Shown: positions 26,064 to 37,059, counted from the first letter of the stretch. The stretch: 64,000 bases of DNA from an uncultured Arachnia sp. (GCA_947499145.1 CANMNB010000004.1:1-64000), one strand, 5' to 3'. The notes: a model not told the origin generated them from the sequence alone. Numbers and translations are program-made.

Positions 26064-26149
26064 GGTCAGGTCCCCTGTGTCCGGATCAGGGTGAACCCGA
26101 TACACGTCCGCTTCGCAGGGTGCGGGGCGGAGTCCCAGAAGGAGCCCAA

Positions 26150-27349
<1,200 letters not shown>

Positions 27350-27369
27350 TCTGACCCACGGCCAAGCTG

Positions 27370-27403
27370 AAGAGGCCCGCACCCCTGGGGGTGCGGGCCT
27401 CTT
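27370..27403. terminator. tuf terminator
   Basis: AAGAGGCCCGCACCCC and GGGGTGCGGGCCTCTT are perfectly complementary. Also positioned to serve the convergent glnS. Confidence 0.9.
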
Positions 27404-27435
27404 GCTGTGCCTGACGGATTCGGCTGCCGCGCCGC

Positions 27436-29124
27436 TCAGGCCTCGCGTTTCTGGATCGCGGCCCACTCGTCGCGCAGTCCCACCGTGCGGTGGAACAGGC
27501 CGGTGTCCCGGGTGTCGACGGCGAAGTAGCCGAGGCGCTCGAACTGCAGAGACTCGCCCGGCGCGACGTCGCCCAGTGCCGCCTCGCCCCAGCACCCGTC
27601 GAGCAGCTCGCGGGAGTCCGGGTTCACGTCGTCGAGGGCCTCCCCGGTGCGCTCGCCGGGGTTCTCGGCGGTGAACAGGCGCTCGTAGAGGGCGGCGCGG
27701 ACGGGCACCGCGTGCGGGGCGGAGACCCAGTGCATCGTCGACTTCACCTTGCGCCCGTCGGGGGCCGTACCGCCCTTGGACTCCGGGTCGAAGGTGGCGT
27801 GCACCTCCACGACGTCGCCCGCCTCGTCCTTCACCACGTCGGTTGCGGTGACCAGGTACGCCCCGCGCAGCCGCACCTCACGGCCGGGGGAGAGGCGGAA
27901 GTACTTCGGCGGCGGGACCTCGCGGAAGTCGTCCCGCTCGATCCACAGCTCCCCGGTGAACGGGACCTGCCGCGTGCCGTCCTCGGCGCGCTCCGGGTTG
28001 TTGGCCACCTCGAAGTACTCGACCACCGGGTTGCCCTGCTCGTCGGCCGGCCAGTTGTCCAGGACCAGCTTCAGCGGGTGCAGCACTGCCATGCGCCGCT
28101 GCGCCGTCGCGTTGAGCTCGCGTCGGACGTAGGACTCGAGCTCCTCGATGCGATGCCGCGAGTTGGTGCGCGTGGTGCCGATCTCTCGGCAGAAGGCCCG
28201 AATCGCGGCAGACGGGTAGCCGCGGCGTCGTAGGCCGCGGATCGTCGGCATCCGGGGGTCGTCCCACCCGTCGACGATGCCGTCCATCACCAGGGTGGCC
28301 AAGCGCCGCTTCGAGGTCACCGTGTGGGTGAACTCCAGGCGTGCGAACTCGATCTGCTTCGGCGGAGTGCGGTCGAGGTCGAGGTTGGCCAGGAACCAGT
28401 CGTAGAGGGGGCGGTGGGACTCGAACTCGAGCGTGCAGATGGAGTGCGTGACGCCCTCGATGGCGTCGCTCTGGCCATGGGCCCAGTCGTAGGTGGGGTA
28501 GATGGCCCAGGCGTTACCGGTGCGGTGGTGGGGGAGGTTGCGGATGCGGTACATGATCGGGTCGCGGAGCTGCATGTTCTCGGCGTTCATGTCGATCTTC
28601 GCGCGCAGCACCCGCGAACCGTCCGGGTAGTGACCGTGCCGCATCTTCTCGAAGATCTCCAGGCTCTCCTCGACCGGGCGGTCGCGCCACGGCGATTCGA
28701 CGCCCGGCTTGCCGAACCCGCCGCGATGGGCGGAGATCGTCTCGCTGTCCTGCTCGTCCACGTAGGCGAGGCCCTTGGTGATGAGGAGCACGGCCCAGTC
28801 GTAGAGCTGGTCGAAGTAGTCCGACGCGTGGCGCACCTCGGCCGGTTCGTAGCCCAGCCACTCGATGTCATGGACGATCGAGTCGACGAACGCGGTCTCC
28901 TCGGTCTCGGGGTTGGTGTCGTCGAGGCGCAGCATGCAGACCCCGTCGAAGTCCTCGGCGGTTCCGAAGTCGACGACGATGGCCTTCGCGTGGCCGATGT
29001 GGAGATAGCCGTTCGGCTCGGGTGGGAACCGCGTCTGGACGCGACCGCCGTAGGTCCCGTCGCGCGTGTCACGGTCAACGATGTCGGCGATGAAGTTCGA
29101 TGCCCTGCGACCCGGTTCCGTCAT
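27436..29124 (-). CDS. glnS: Glutaminyl-tRNA synthetase
   Basis: 562 residues. Class I synthetase with the HIGH motif in PNGYLHIGHAKAI (42-45), LRLDDTNPETEETAFVDSI, the GlnRS-type DWAHGQSDAIEGVTHSICTLEF, and a KMSKS-equivalent TSKRRL near 266, followed by a two-lobed beta-barrel anticodon-binding domain. It charges tRNA-Gln directly. Many actinobacteria lack GlnRS and use GluRS plus GatCAB, so its presence is notable. No Shine-Dalgarno is visible; TACGTT (minus strand, 29137-29132) ends 7 nt before the ATG, suggesting leaderless transcription. Confidence 0.96.
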   Translation of the reverse strand: MTEPGRRASNFIADIVDRDTRDGTYGGRVQTRFPPEPNGYLHIGHAKAIVVDFGTAEDFDGVCMLRLDDTNPETEETAFVDSIVHDIEWLGYEPAEVRHASDYFDQLYDWAVLLITKGLAYVDEQDSETISAHRGGFGKPGVESPWRDRPVEESLEIFEKMRHGHYPDGSRVLRAKIDMNAENMQLRDPIMYRIRNLPHHRTGNAWAIYPTYDWAHGQSDAIEGVTHSICTLEFESHRPLYDWFLANLDLDRTPPKQIEFARLEFTHTVTSKRRLATLVMDGIVDGWDDPRMPTIRGLRRRGYPSAAIRAFCREIGTTRTNSRHRIEELESYVRRELNATAQRRMAVLHPLKLVLDNWPADEQGNPVVEYFEVANNPERAEDGTRQVPFTGELWIERDDFREVPPPKYFRLSPGREVRLRGAYLVTATDVVKDEAGDVVEVHATFDPESKGGTAPDGRKVKSTMHWVSAPHAVPVRAALYERLFTAENPGERTGEALDDVNPDSRELLDGCWGEAALGDVAPGESLQFERLGYFAVDTRDTGLFHRTVGLRDEWAAIQKREA

Positions 29125-29131
29125 GCGCCAT

Positions 29132-29137
29132 AACGTA
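29132..29137 (-). promoter_or_regulatory. Candidate leaderless -10 for glnS
   Basis: TACGTT, 7 nt upstream of the ATG, would place the transcription start at or very near the start codon. No convincing -35. Confidence 0.45.
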
Positions 29138-29149
29138 GCAGGATGGGCC

Positions 29150-29746
29150 TCAGCCGCCGGTGATGAGGTGGTCGGCCCACAGCAGCGCCGCCACCGGCAC
29201 CCCGACCACCACGAGCAGGATGACGAGCAGCATGGCGGCGACCGTGATCCAGTAGGTCAGGGAGGCCTTGCGAACCTGCTCCCGTTCGGCGATCGTGCGG
29301 TTGAGCAGGCGGAGGTTCTTGCGGTTCGAGCGGTAGGCCATGTCGAAGAACGCCCCGAGGAAGGGCACCAGACCGACGAGCCAGTCGATGACGTAGTTGC
29401 CGAGCATGCGGGCCAGGACGGGTACGGGTGCCCGCAGCCGCACCGCATCCACCAGGACGACGGCCCCGAAGGCCGCACCGACGGCCGAGCCGGCCGCGGG
29501 GATGAGGCTGAGCACCGGGTCGACGCCGAACCGCCAGTTGGTGCCCGGCACCCGCACGAGGTCGTCAAGGACGTAGCTGAAGGCGCGCGTGAGGCGTGCC
29601 GGCTCGGCAGGCGGGTCGGAGTGCAGCGCCTGCCGGGCCACCTCCCTGTCCGGGTCCAGCGTCGTGGTGGCGTCCTCGCGCAGCGCCTGGCGTGCCAGCC
29701 GCAGGGCGCGCTCGGTCGAGGACTCGGGGCGGCCGCCATCGCTCAT
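29150..29746 (-). CDS. DUF4112 membrane protein
   Basis: 198 residues from ATG 29746. The DUF4112 core is clear: LDDLVRVPGTNWRFGVDPVL, LIPAAGSAVGAAFGAVVLVDAVRL, a conserved Arg/Asn-rich segment, and DWLVGLVPFLGAFFDMAYRSNRKNL. A last hydrophobic helix (TVAAMLLVILLVVVGVPVAALLW) ends near the C-terminus. The first 50 residues are charged and probably cytoplasmic. Function unknown for the family. It lies 25 bp upstream of glnS on the same strand and diverges from gltX. Confidence 0.85.
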   Translation of the reverse strand: MSDGGRPESSTERALRLARQALREDATTTLDPDREVARQALHSDPPAEPARLTRAFSYVLDDLVRVPGTNWRFGVDPVLSLIPAAGSAVGAAFGAVVLVDAVRLRAPVPVLARMLGNYVIDWLVGLVPFLGAFFDMAYRSNRKNLRLLNRTIAEREQVRKASLTYWITVAAMLLVILLVVVGVPVAALLWADHLITGG

Positions 29747-29800
29747 GGACCAAGGATGCCACCGGCCTCGCCCAAGGGGCACCGGCGACCGCGGCGCGGC

Positions 29801-29806
29801 TAGGCT
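29801..29806 (+). promoter_or_regulatory. Candidate leaderless -10 for gltX
   Basis: TAGGCT, 9 nt upstream of the gltX ATG, with no Shine-Dalgarno in between. Confidence 0.4.
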
Positions 29807-29815
29807 GGGTCCACT

Positions 29816-31315
29816 ATGAGCCAGCACCACGCACCTGCCCGTACCCGCGTCGCCCCCTCCCCGACGGGTGACCCCCACGTCGGCACCGCCTTCATGGCCC
29901 TGTTCGACCTGGCGTGGGCACGCAAGACCGGCGGCCAGTTCGTCCTGCGCATCGAGGACACGGACCAGAACCGCCTCGTGCCCGGCAGCGAGCAGCAGAT
30001 CTTCGAGTCCCTGGACTGGCTGGGGCTGTCCCCGGACGAGGGTCCCCGCGAGGGTGGCTCCCACGGGCCCTACCGACAGTCGGAACGGCTGGAAACCTAT
30101 GCCCCCTTCGTGGAGAAGCTCCTCGCCTCGGGGCACGCCTACCTGTGCTGGTGCTCGGCCGACCGCCTCAAGGAGCTCCGGGAGCAGCAGCAGCAGTCCA
30201 AGCAGGCCGTCACCGGCTACGACCGCATGTGCCTCGGCCTGACCCGCGAGGAGCGCGCCCAGCTGCCCGGCTTCGCGGAGCATCCGGTCGTCCGCATGCT
30301 CGTCCCCGACGACGTGCCGCTGGAGTTTGACGACCTCATCCGCGGTCGCGTCAGCGCGCCCCGGCCCGATGACCAGGTCATCCTCAAGGCCGATGGCTTC
30401 CCCACCTACCACCTGGCCGTGGTCGTCGACGACCACCTCATGGGGATCACGACGATCGTTCGTGGCGAGGAATGGATCAGCTCCACGCCGAAGCACCTGC
30501 TGCTGTACCGCTGGCTCGGCTTCGACGTGCCGCAGTTCGCGCACATGCCGCTGCTTCGCAACACCGACAGGTCCAAGATCTCCAAGCGCAAGAACCCCGC
30601 GGCGCGGCTGCTGTGGTTCCGCGAGCAGGGCTACCTGCCGGAAGCCGTGCGCAACTTCCTGCAGCTGCTTGGCTACCCGCCCAGCGCCGATGGGGAAGAG
30701 GTCGCGACGTTCGAGGAGTTCGTCGAGCACTTCTCCTGGGACAAGGTGAACACCACCGGGCCGATCTTCGACCTCACCAAGCTCGACTGGCTGAACGGCC
30801 ACTACATCCGTGACCTGGACCCCGACGAGCTCGCCGACCGGATCATCGAGTGGGCGAAGGAGACGGGGGAGTGGCCGGAGAAGCCGTCGAAGCGGCACGT
30901 CGAACTCCTGCGGGGCGCCACGCCGCTGATCCAGCCGCGCCTCACCCGGCTGAACGAGGCGCTCCCGCAGTTGGACTTCCTGTTCGCCGCCGACGATGAG
31001 CTCGAGGTCGACGACGACGCGGTGGCCTCCCTCCGCGACGACGCCATCCCGGTGCTGGAGACCGCGATCGTCGAGGTCGAGGCAGCGGAGCCCTTCTCCC
31101 ACGAGGAACTGATGGCCCGACTGCGTGCCCGACTCGTCGACGAGATGGGGATCAAGGCCAAGTTCGCCTTCGCTCCGGTCCGGGTTGCGGTCACGGGCCG
31201 CAAGGTGTCCCCGCCGCTGTTCGAGTCGATGGAACTGCTGGGCCGCGAGTCGACGCTGGTCCGCCTCAGGGCCCTCCACGCGCGACTGTTGGAGGCCGCC
31301 ACCGCCGAGGGGTGA
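29816..31315 (+). CDS. gltX: Glutamyl-tRNA synthetase
   Basis: 499 residues. Class I motifs VAPSPTGDPHVGTAFMAL (HIGH equivalent) near 14 and DRSKISKRKN (KMSKS) near 255, with a helical C-terminal anticodon-binding half. It charges tRNA-Glu; because glnS is close by, this enzyme need not misacylate tRNA-Gln. Convergent with the next gene, with only 15 bp between stops. A TAGGCT box 9 nt before the ATG and no RBS suggest a leaderless mRNA. Confidence 0.96.
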   Translation: MSQHHAPARTRVAPSPTGDPHVGTAFMALFDLAWARKTGGQFVLRIEDTDQNRLVPGSEQQIFESLDWLGLSPDEGPREGGSHGPYRQSERLETYAPFVEKLLASGHAYLCWCSADRLKELREQQQQSKQAVTGYDRMCLGLTREERAQLPGFAEHPVVRMLVPDDVPLEFDDLIRGRVSAPRPDDQVILKADGFPTYHLAVVVDDHLMGITTIVRGEEWISSTPKHLLLYRWLGFDVPQFAHMPLLRNTDRSKISKRKNPAARLLWFREQGYLPEAVRNFLQLLGYPPSADGEEVATFEEFVEHFSWDKVNTTGPIFDLTKLDWLNGHYIRDLDPDELADRIIEWAKETGEWPEKPSKRHVELLRGATPLIQPRLTRLNEALPQLDFLFAADDELEVDDDAVASLRDDAIPVLETAIVEVEAAEPFSHEELMARLRARLVDEMGIKAKFAFAPVRVAVTGRKVSPPLFESMELLGRESTLVRLRALHARLLEAATAEG

Positions 31316-31330
31316 CGGCCTGCGACGTGG

Positions 31331-32290
31331 CTACCCCCGTTCGTGCGGGGTGTGCCACCCGGTCAGGTCCGGGCCCTTCGGCACGATGCTCAGCGGGTTC
31401 AGGTCGGTGTGCACGACGTAGTAGTGCTGCTTGATCTGCTCGAAGTCGATGTTGTTCCCGAAGCCCGGGGTCTGGAACAGGTCACGCGCGTAGCCCCAGA
31501 GGTGCGGCATCTCGGTCAGCTTGTTCCGGTTGCACTTGAAGTGCCCGTGGTAGACGGGATCGAAGCGCGCCAACGTCGTGAACAGGCGGATGTCGGCCTC
31601 GGTGATCTGGTCGCCCATCAGGTAACGCCGGTCGGACAGGCGCTCCTCGAGCCAGTCCATGGCGGTCCACAGGCGGTCGTAGGCGGCGTCGTAGGCCTCC
31701 TGGGAGCCGGCGAAACCGCAGCGGTAGACGCCGTTGTTGACCTCCGTGTAGACCCGCCGCATCACCTCCTCCATCTCCTCGCGCACCTCGTCGGGCCAGA
31801 GGTTGGGGGCTCCTTCTCGATGGTGGTCGCGCCACTGGAAGTAGAGGTCCTCGGTGATTTGCGCGAAGTCATTGGTCACCACGCCACCGGTGGTGGTGTC
31901 GACGATGGCCGGGACCGTGATGCCCCGGGGGTAGCCGGGGAACCGGGTCTCGTAGGCGTCCTTCAAACGCGGGATCCCCAGGACCGGGTCGACGCCCCCC
32001 GGGTCCAGGTCGAAGGTCCACGAGTCGGCGTCGTGCGTGGGGCCCGGGGTCCCCAGCGAGATGACGTCCTGCAGCCCGAGTAGCTCGCGCACGATGATGG
32101 ACCGGTTGGCCCAAGGGCAGGCGTAGGCGGCGACCAGGCGGTATCGGCCGGGTTCGACGGGGTAGTCGTCCGTTCCTTCCCGCGGTTCGGCCATGATCCG
32201 CGTCGTGATGTAGCGGGTGTCGCGGTCGAACTCCTTGCCCTTGCTGGAGTAGACGCCGCCCTTCGTGTGCTGGGTGCTCTCGTCGCTCAT
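31331..32290 (-). CDS. Glutathionyl-hydroquinone reductase-like (Xi-class GST, YqjG/ECM4 family)
   Basis: 319 residues from ATG 32290. The N-terminal thioredoxin-like domain has the catalytic CPWANR motif within RLVAAYACPWANRSII, and the family landmarks SWTFD, AYETRFPGY, TVPAIVD, and in the helical domain NNGVYRCGFAGSQEAYDAAYDRL and RYLMGDQITEADIRLFTTLARFDPVYHGHFKCN. The family reduces glutathionyl-quinones; actinobacteria usually use mycothiol, so the thiol partner here is an open question. TAGAGT (minus strand, 32304-32299) lies 8 nt before the ATG with no RBS, again a leaderless arrangement. Confidence 0.92.
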   Translation of the reverse strand: MSDESTQHTKGGVYSSKGKEFDRDTRYITTRIMAEPREGTDDYPVEPGRYRLVAAYACPWANRSIIVRELLGLQDVISLGTPGPTHDADSWTFDLDPGGVDPVLGIPRLKDAYETRFPGYPRGITVPAIVDTTTGGVVTNDFAQITEDLYFQWRDHHREGAPNLWPDEVREEMEEVMRRVYTEVNNGVYRCGFAGSQEAYDAAYDRLWTAMDWLEERLSDRRYLMGDQITEADIRLFTTLARFDPVYHGHFKCNRNKLTEMPHLWGYARDLFQTPGFGNNIDFEQIKQHYYVVHTDLNPLSIVPKGPDLTGWHTPHERG

Positions 32291-32298
32291 ACGTCCCG

Positions 32299-32304
32299 AC
32301 TCTA
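32299..32304 (-). promoter_or_regulatory. Candidate leaderless -10 for the GST-family gene
   Basis: TAGAGT, 8 nt upstream of the ATG on the minus strand; -35 not evident. Confidence 0.45.
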
Positions 32305-32369
32305 CGTGGCGCTGGTAGCGTGGCGGTGACGTCACCGGGGGAGTAGGGCAGGGCGGCGCAGCCCCCGAT

Positions 32370-32398
32370 TTGGTCTCGCTGACGTGCCGTGCAAGAAT
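32370..32398 (+). promoter_or_regulatory. Candidate S10 operon promoter
   Basis: TTGGTC (32370-32375), 17-bp spacer, AAGAAT (32393-32398). The -10 first base is off-consensus. Confidence 0.45.
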
Positions 32399-32664
32399 GT
32401 TCAGGTTGCTCCGCAGGCGGCAGGTCAGCCGACGTGTCCGGATCTCCACTCTCCAGGTGGCGGTTCGAGTCGGTAGGGATCGCCTCCTGATCGAGGCCGG
32501 CCCGTTTTGTCCAAGCACGAGATGTGGCCTTCGGGAAATCCGGAGGCAGTCTCATCTTGCGGCTGCAGGCGCGACACTCCCGACCTCGGGGGTCGGTGCG
32601 ACAGGGGAAACCTCCCCGACAAGTTCTTCAGAACTACATCAGGGACGAGAAGAAGGAACCAACT
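32399..32664 (+). other. Long rpsJ 5' leader
   Basis: About 265 nt without a credible gene between the candidate promoter and rpsJ. It contains hairpins such as CCGACCTCGGGGGTCGG and GGGGAAACCTCCCC. By analogy with S10 operons it could be an autogenous control leader, but I do not recognise a known RNA family. Confidence 0.35.
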
Positions 32665-32976
32665 GTGGCGGGACAAAAGATCCGCATCAGGCTGCGGGCC
32701 TACGACCATGAGGTCATCGACGACTCGGCGCGAAAGATCGTCGACACGGTGACCCGCACGGGTGCGAAGGTGGCCGGTCCGGTGCCGCTGCCGACGGAGA
32801 AGAACGTGTTCTGCGTCATCCGTTCGCCCCATAAGTACAAGGACAGCCGCGAGCACTTCGAGATGCGCACGCACAAGCGGCTGATCGACATCCTCGACCC
32901 CACGCCCAAGACGGTTGACTCGCTCATGCGCCTCGACCTCCCGGCGGGTGTCGACATCGAGATCAAGCTTCCGTGA
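32665..32976 (+). CDS. rpsJ: 30S ribosomal protein S10
   Basis: 103 residues from GTG 32665, with AAGGA 7 nt upstream. [22 protein letters not shown] and the [30 protein letters not shown] loop are diagnostic. Also the NusE partner of NusB in antitermination. First gene of an eleven-gene run to rpsQ with very short or overlapping junctions. Confidence 0.98.
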   Translation: MAGQKIRIRLRAYDHEVIDDSARKIVDTVTRTGAKVAGPVPLPTEKNVFCVIRSPHKYKDSREHFEMRTHKRLIDILDPTPKTVDSLMRLDLPAGVDIEIKLP

Positions 32977-32984
32977 GGTCCGTG

Positions 32985-33647
32985 ATGAGCAATAACCAGA
33001 GAATCGTCAAGGGCATCCTGGGCACCAAGCTCGGCATGACCCAGCTGTGGGACGAGAACAACCGCGTCGTCCCCGTGACCGTCATCCAGGCCGGTCCCTG
33101 CGTCGTCACGCAGGTCCGCACCCCCGAGACCGACGGCTACAACGCCGTTCAGCTCGGCTTCGGTGCCGTGAAGGCCAAGAAGGTCACCAAGCCGGCCGCC
33201 GGGCACTTCGCCAAGGCCGACGTCACCCCGCGCAAGCACCTCCTCGAGCTGCGCACCGCGGACGCCTCCGAGTACACCCTCGGCCAGGAGCTGACCGCCG
33301 AGGCGTTCGCCAGCGGCGACGTCGTCGACGTGACCGGCACCTCCAAGGGCAAGGGCACCGCCGGCGTCATGAAGCGCCACGGCTTCCACGGCCTGCGCGC
33401 CTCGCACGGTGTGCACCGCAAGCACCGTTCGCCCGGCTCGATCGGTGGGGCCTCCACCCCCGCCCGCGTGTTCAAGGGCCTCAAGATGGCCGGCCGCATG
33501 GGCAACGCCAAGGTGACCGTCCAGAACCTCACGATCCACGCCGTCGACGCCGAGCGCGGCCTCCTGCTCGTCCGCGGAGCCATCCCGGGCAACAAGGGCT
33601 CCCTCGTCGTCGTGCGCAGCGCAGCAAAGAAGGGTGACGCAGCATGA
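32985..33647 (+). CDS. rplC: 50S ribosomal protein L3
   Basis: 220 residues from ATG 32985; GAGG lies 7 nt upstream and the in-frame GTG at 32973 overlaps rps[26 protein letters not shown] start and the central [19 protein letters not shown] and [19 protein letters not shown] loops that reach towards the peptidyl transferase centre. Stop overlaps rplD. Confidence 0.98.
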   Translation: MSNNQRIVKGILGTKLGMTQLWDENNRVVPVTVIQAGPCVVTQVRTPETDGYNAVQLGFGAVKAKKVTKPAAGHFAKADVTPRKHLLELRTADASEYTLGQELTAEAFASGDVVDVTGTSKGKGTAGVMKRHGFHGLRASHGVHRKHRSPGSIGGASTPARVFKGLKMAGRMGNAKVTVQNLTIHAVDAERGLLLVRGAIPGNKGSLVVVRSAAKKGDAA

Positions 33648-34342
33648 GCGACGCACTCAAGGTCGACGTCATCGACCCGAAGGGCAAGAAGGCCGGCACG
33701 GCCGAGCTGCCCGCCGAGATCTTCGACGTCCAGACGAACATCCCCCTGATCCACCAGGTCGTCGTGGCCCAGCTCGCGGCAGCACGCCAGGGCACCCACG
33801 CCACGAAGACCCGGGCCATGGTCAGCGGCACGGGTGCCAAGCCGTGGCGCCAGAAGGGCACCGGCCGTGCACGTCACGGTTCGCGTCGCTCCCCCCAGTG
33901 GACCGGCGGTGGCATCTCCCACGGACCGCAGCCGCGCGACTACTCGCAGCGCACCCCCAAGAAGATGGTGGCCGCCGCCCTCCGCGGTGCCCTGTCCGAC
34001 CGGGCGCGCGACGGCCACGTGTACGTCGTCTCGGAGTTCGTCTCCGGCGACGCCCCGTCCACCAAGGATGCGATCACGACCATCAAGCACCTCGGTGAGC
34101 TCACCAAGGTCCTCGTGGTGCTCGACCGCTTCGAGGACGTGGCCTGGTACTCCCTGCGCAACGCCGCCGACGTGCACGTGCTCGCGGTGGACCAGCTGAA
34201 CACCTACGACGTGCTCGTCAACGACCACGTGGTGTTCACCTCCGCAGCGCTGGCCGCCTTCGTCAACCCGGCCCACGGGCACGAGGCGTCCGCCACCGAG
34301 ACCGAGGCCGCCGAGGCCGCGACCGAGGAGAACGACAAGTGA
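33644..34342 (+). CDS. rplD: 50S ribosomal protein L4
   Basis: 232 residues. The exit-tunnel loop [37 protein letters not shown] is complete. The last 20 residues are Ala/Glu/Thr-rich and unlike E. coli L4. In E. coli L4 autoregulates the S10 operon. Its start overlaps the rplC stop and its stop overlaps the rplW start. Confidence 0.98.
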   Translation: MSDALKVDVIDPKGKKAGTAELPAEIFDVQTNIPLIHQVVVAQLAAARQGTHATKTRAMVSGTGAKPWRQKGTGRARHGSRRSPQWTGGGISHGPQPRDYSQRTPKKMVAAALRGALSDRARDGHVYVVSEFVSGDAPSTKDAITTIKHLGELTKVLVVLDRFEDVAWYSLRNAADVHVLAVDQLNTYDVLVNDHVVFTSAALAAFVNPAHGHEASATETEAAEAATEENDK

Positions 34343-34644
34343 GCCTGAAGATCCGCGACCACCGCGACGTCATCCTGCGCCCCGTCGTCAGCGAGAAGAG
34401 CTACAACCTCCTCGACGAGGGCAAGTACACCTTCGTCGTCGCGCCCGACGCCAACAAGACCGAGATCAAGATCGCGATCGAGAAGATCTTCGGGGTCAAG
34501 GTCACCTCCGTGAACACCCTCAACCGTGAAGGCAAGCGCCGTCGCACCCGCTTCGGGATTGGCAAGAAGGTCAACACCAAGCGCGCGATCGTGACCCTCG
34601 CCGAGGGTGACCGCATCGACATCTTCGGGGGCTCGGTCGCCTGA
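34339..34644 (+). CDS. rplW: 50S ribosomal protein L23
   Basis: 101 residues from GTG 34339, overlapping the rplD stop. [29 protein letters not shown] and [20 protein letters not shown] are typical. Lies at the tunnel exit and is the docking site for trigger factor and SRP. Confidence 0.98.
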   Translation: MSLKIRDHRDVILRPVVSEKSYNLLDEGKYTFVVAPDANKTEIKIAIEKIFGVKVTSVNTLNREGKRRRTRFGIGKKVNTKRAIVTLAEGDRIDIFGGSVA

Positions 34645-34675
34645 CCGGGAGCGAAGAAGGAAAAGGACTACAACC

Positions 34676-35512
34676 ATGGGAATCCGCAAGTACAAGCCGA
34701 CCACGCCCGGTCGTCGCGGCTCCAGCGTGTCCGACTTCGTCGAGCTCACCCGCTCGACCCCCGAGAAGTCGCTCCTGGCGCCCAAGCCGAAGACGGGCGG
34801 CCGCAACAACACCGGCCGCATCACCACCCGTCACATCGGCGGCGGCCACAAGCAGGCCTACCGCATCATCGACTTCAAGCGCTACGACAAGGACGGCGTG
34901 CCGGCCAAGGTCGCTCACATCGAGTACGACCCGAACCGCACCGCACGCATCGCCCTGCTGCACTACGTCGATGGTGAGAAGCGCTACATCATCGCCCCCA
35001 ACGGCCTGAACCAGGGCACCGTCGTCGTTTCCGGCGAGGGTGCCGACATCAAGCCCGGCAACAACCTCGAGCTCCGCCAGATCCCCGTCGGCACCACCGT
35101 GCACGCCGTGGAGATGCGCCCGGGCGGCGGGGCCAAGCTCGGCCGCTCCGCCGGCGCCAGCATCCAGCTGGTCGCCCGTGAGGGCAAGTACGCCACCCTG
35201 CGCATGCCCTCGGGCGAAATGCGCATGGTCGACGTTCGCTGCCGCGCCACCGTCGGGACCGTCGGCAACGCCGAGCAGTCCAACATCAACTGGGGCAAGG
35301 CCGGCCGCAACCGCTGGAAGGGCGTCCGCCCGACCGTCCGCGGTGTCGTGATGAACCCCGTCGACCACCCCCACGGTGGTGGCGAGGGCCGCACCTCCGG
35401 TGGCCGTCACCCGGTGAGCCCCTGGGGCAAGCCCGAGGGCCGCACCCGCGACAAGAACAAGGCGAGCAGCCGTCTGATCGTCCGCCGCCGCAAGACCGGC
35501 AAGAAGCGCTGA
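34676..35512 (+). CDS. rplB: 50S ribosomal protein L2
   Basis: 278 residues, the normal length, from ATG 34676 behind GAAGAAGGAAAAGGA. N-terminal [13 protein letters not shown], the RNA-binding [19 protein letters not shown], and the conserved [31 protein letters not shown], including the His residue important for peptidyl transferase assembly. Confidence 0.99.
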   Translation: MGIRKYKPTTPGRRGSSVSDFVELTRSTPEKSLLAPKPKTGGRNNTGRITTRHIGGGHKQAYRIIDFKRYDKDGVPAKVAHIEYDPNRTARIALLHYVDGEKRYIIAPNGLNQGTVVVSGEGADIKPGNNLELRQIPVGTTVHAVEMRPGGGAKLGRSAGASIQLVAREGKYATLRMPSGEMRMVDVRCRATVGTVGNAEQSNINWGKAGRNRWKGVRPTVRGVVMNPVDHPHGGGEGRTSGGRHPVSPWGKPEGRTRDKNKASSRLIVRRRKTGKKR

Positions 35513-35530
35513 TAGGGAGCCTGAGAAGAA

Positions 35531-35812
35531 ATGCCACGCAGCCTGAAGAAGGGCCCCTTCGTCGACGACCACCTGCAGAAGAAGGTGGACGCTCAGAACG
35601 AAAAGGGCACCAAGAACGTCATCAAGACCTGGTCGCGCCGCTCGATGATCGTGCCGGACATGCTGGGTCACACCATTGCCGTCCACGACGGCCGCAAGCA
35701 CGTCCCGGTGTTCGTCACCGAGGCCATGATCGGCCACAAGCTGGGCGAATTCGCTCCCACGCGTACCTTCCGGGGTCACGTGAAGGACGACAAGAAGGCC
35801 CGCCGCCGCTGA
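35531..35812 (+). CDS. rpsS: 30S ribosomal protein S19
   Basis: 93 residues, standard. [19 protein letters not shown], the [27 protein letters not shown] core and [16 protein letters not shown]. Binds 16S rRNA in the head together with S13. Confidence 0.98.
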   Translation: MPRSLKKGPFVDDHLQKKVDAQNEKGTKNVIKTWSRRSMIVPDMLGHTIAVHDGRKHVPVFVTEAMIGHKLGEFAPTRTFRGHVKDDKKARRR

Positions 35813-35840
35813 GGCAGCGAGAGAAGGAACTGATTCGATA

Positions 35841-36242
35841 ATGAGCAACGAGAACGGCAACAGCCGTCGTCGCGAGGCCCTGCTCGGGGATCGTCCTGGC
35901 TCGTACGCCATGGCGCGGCACGTCCGGATGAGCCCGATGAAGGTGCGTCGTGTGGTGGACCTGGTCCGCGGCATGGACGTGTCCGAGGCACTGGTGGCCC
36001 TGAAGTTCGCCCCCCAGGCGGCTTCCGAGCCCGTGTACAAGGTGGTGGCCTCCGCAGTGGCCAACGCCGAGAACGCCGAGGACCTCCGCACCGAGGACCT
36101 CTACATCTCCAAGGCGTTCGTCGACGAGGGCGTGACCCTGCGTCGTATCCGCCCCCGGGCCAAGGGATCGGCCAGCCGCATCCTGAAGCGCGGGTCGCAC
36201 ATCACCGTGGTCGTCGAACCCCGCGAGACGAAGGGAGCCTGA
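35841..36242 (+). CDS. rplV: 50S ribosomal protein L22
   Basis: 133 residues. [30 protein letters not shown] and the tunnel hairpin [26 protein letters not shown]. Slightly longer N-terminus ([20 protein letters not shown]) than in E. coli. A macrolide-relevant tunnel constriction protein. Confidence 0.98.
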   Translation: MSNENGNSRRREALLGDRPGSYAMARHVRMSPMKVRRVVDLVRGMDVSEALVALKFAPQAASEPVYKVVASAVANAENAEDLRTEDLYISKAFVDEGVTLRRIRPRAKGSASRILKRGSHITVVVEPRETKGA

Positions 36243-36244
36243 TT

Positions 36245-37057
36245 ATGGGCCAAAAGATCAACCCGATTGGCTTCCGCCTCGGCATCTCCACTGACCACAC
36301 CACCCGGTGGTACGCGGAGAAGCAGTACGCCGACTACGTGGCCGAGGACGTCAAGATCCGCGAGTACCTCCACAAGAGCCTCGAGCGCGCCGGCATCTCC
36401 TCCATCGAGATCGAGCGCCGCTCCGAGCGGATCACTCTCTTCCTCCACGCCGCCCGCCCGGGCATCGTCATCGGTCGCTCCGGCGCCGAGGCGGAGCGCA
36501 TCCGCGGTGAGCTGGAGAAGATGACTGGCAAGCAGGTGCAGCTGAACATCCTCGAGGTCAAAAACCCCGAGATCGACGCGCAGCTCGTCGCCCAGGGCGT
36601 CGCCGAACAGCTGGGCGCCCGCGTGGCGTTCCGCCGTGCGATGCGCAAGGCGCAGCAGACCGCCATGCGTGCCGGCGCCAAGGGCATCCGGATCAAGTGC
36701 TCCGGCCGTCTCGGCGGCGCCGAGATGTCCCGCTCCGAGGGCTACCGCGACGGCCAGGTGCCGCTGCACACCCTCCGCGCGGACATCGACTACGGCTTCT
36801 ACGAGGCCCGCACCACCTTCGGTCGCATCGGCGTCAAGGTGTGGATCTACAAGGGTGACGTCACCGGAACCCGCGCCGAGCGCGCCGCCCAGAAGGCTGC
36901 CCGCAACGCCGCCCCCGGCGGCCGTCAGCGTCCGGGCCGTCGTCCCGGCCGTGGCGAGGGCCGCTCTGACCGTCCCGAGCGCGGCGGACGCCGTCGCGCC
37001 GACGCAGCCCAGGCCCCGGCCGAGGCTGCGCCCGCCACCGAGAACGCAGGAGCCTGA
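36245..37057 (+). CDS. rpsC: 30S ribosomal protein S3
   Basis: 270 residues. N-terminal [16 protein letters not shown] domain with [19 protein letters not shown], and the helicase-associated mRNA entry surface. The tail from about residue 215 is Arg/Ala/Pro/Gly-rich and extends about 35 residues beyond the E. coli protein, as in many actinobacteria. Confidence 0.98.
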   Translation: MGQKINPIGFRLGISTDHTTRWYAEKQYADYVAEDVKIREYLHKSLERAGISSIEIERRSERITLFLHAARPGIVIGRSGAEAERIRGELEKMTGKQVQLNILEVKNPEIDAQLVAQGVAEQLGARVAFRRAMRKAQQTAMRAGAKGIRIKCSGRLGGAEMSRSEGYRDGQVPLHTLRADIDYGFYEARTTFGRIGVKVWIYKGDVTGTRAERAAQKAARNAAPGGRQRPGRRPGRGEGRSDRPERGGRRRADAAQAPAEAAPATENAGA

Positions 37058-37059
37058 GC

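Noticed and set aside
29747-31279. Long upstream extension of the DUF4112 frame
   Set aside because: It is antisense to gltX; the DUF4112 protein starts at ATG 29746.
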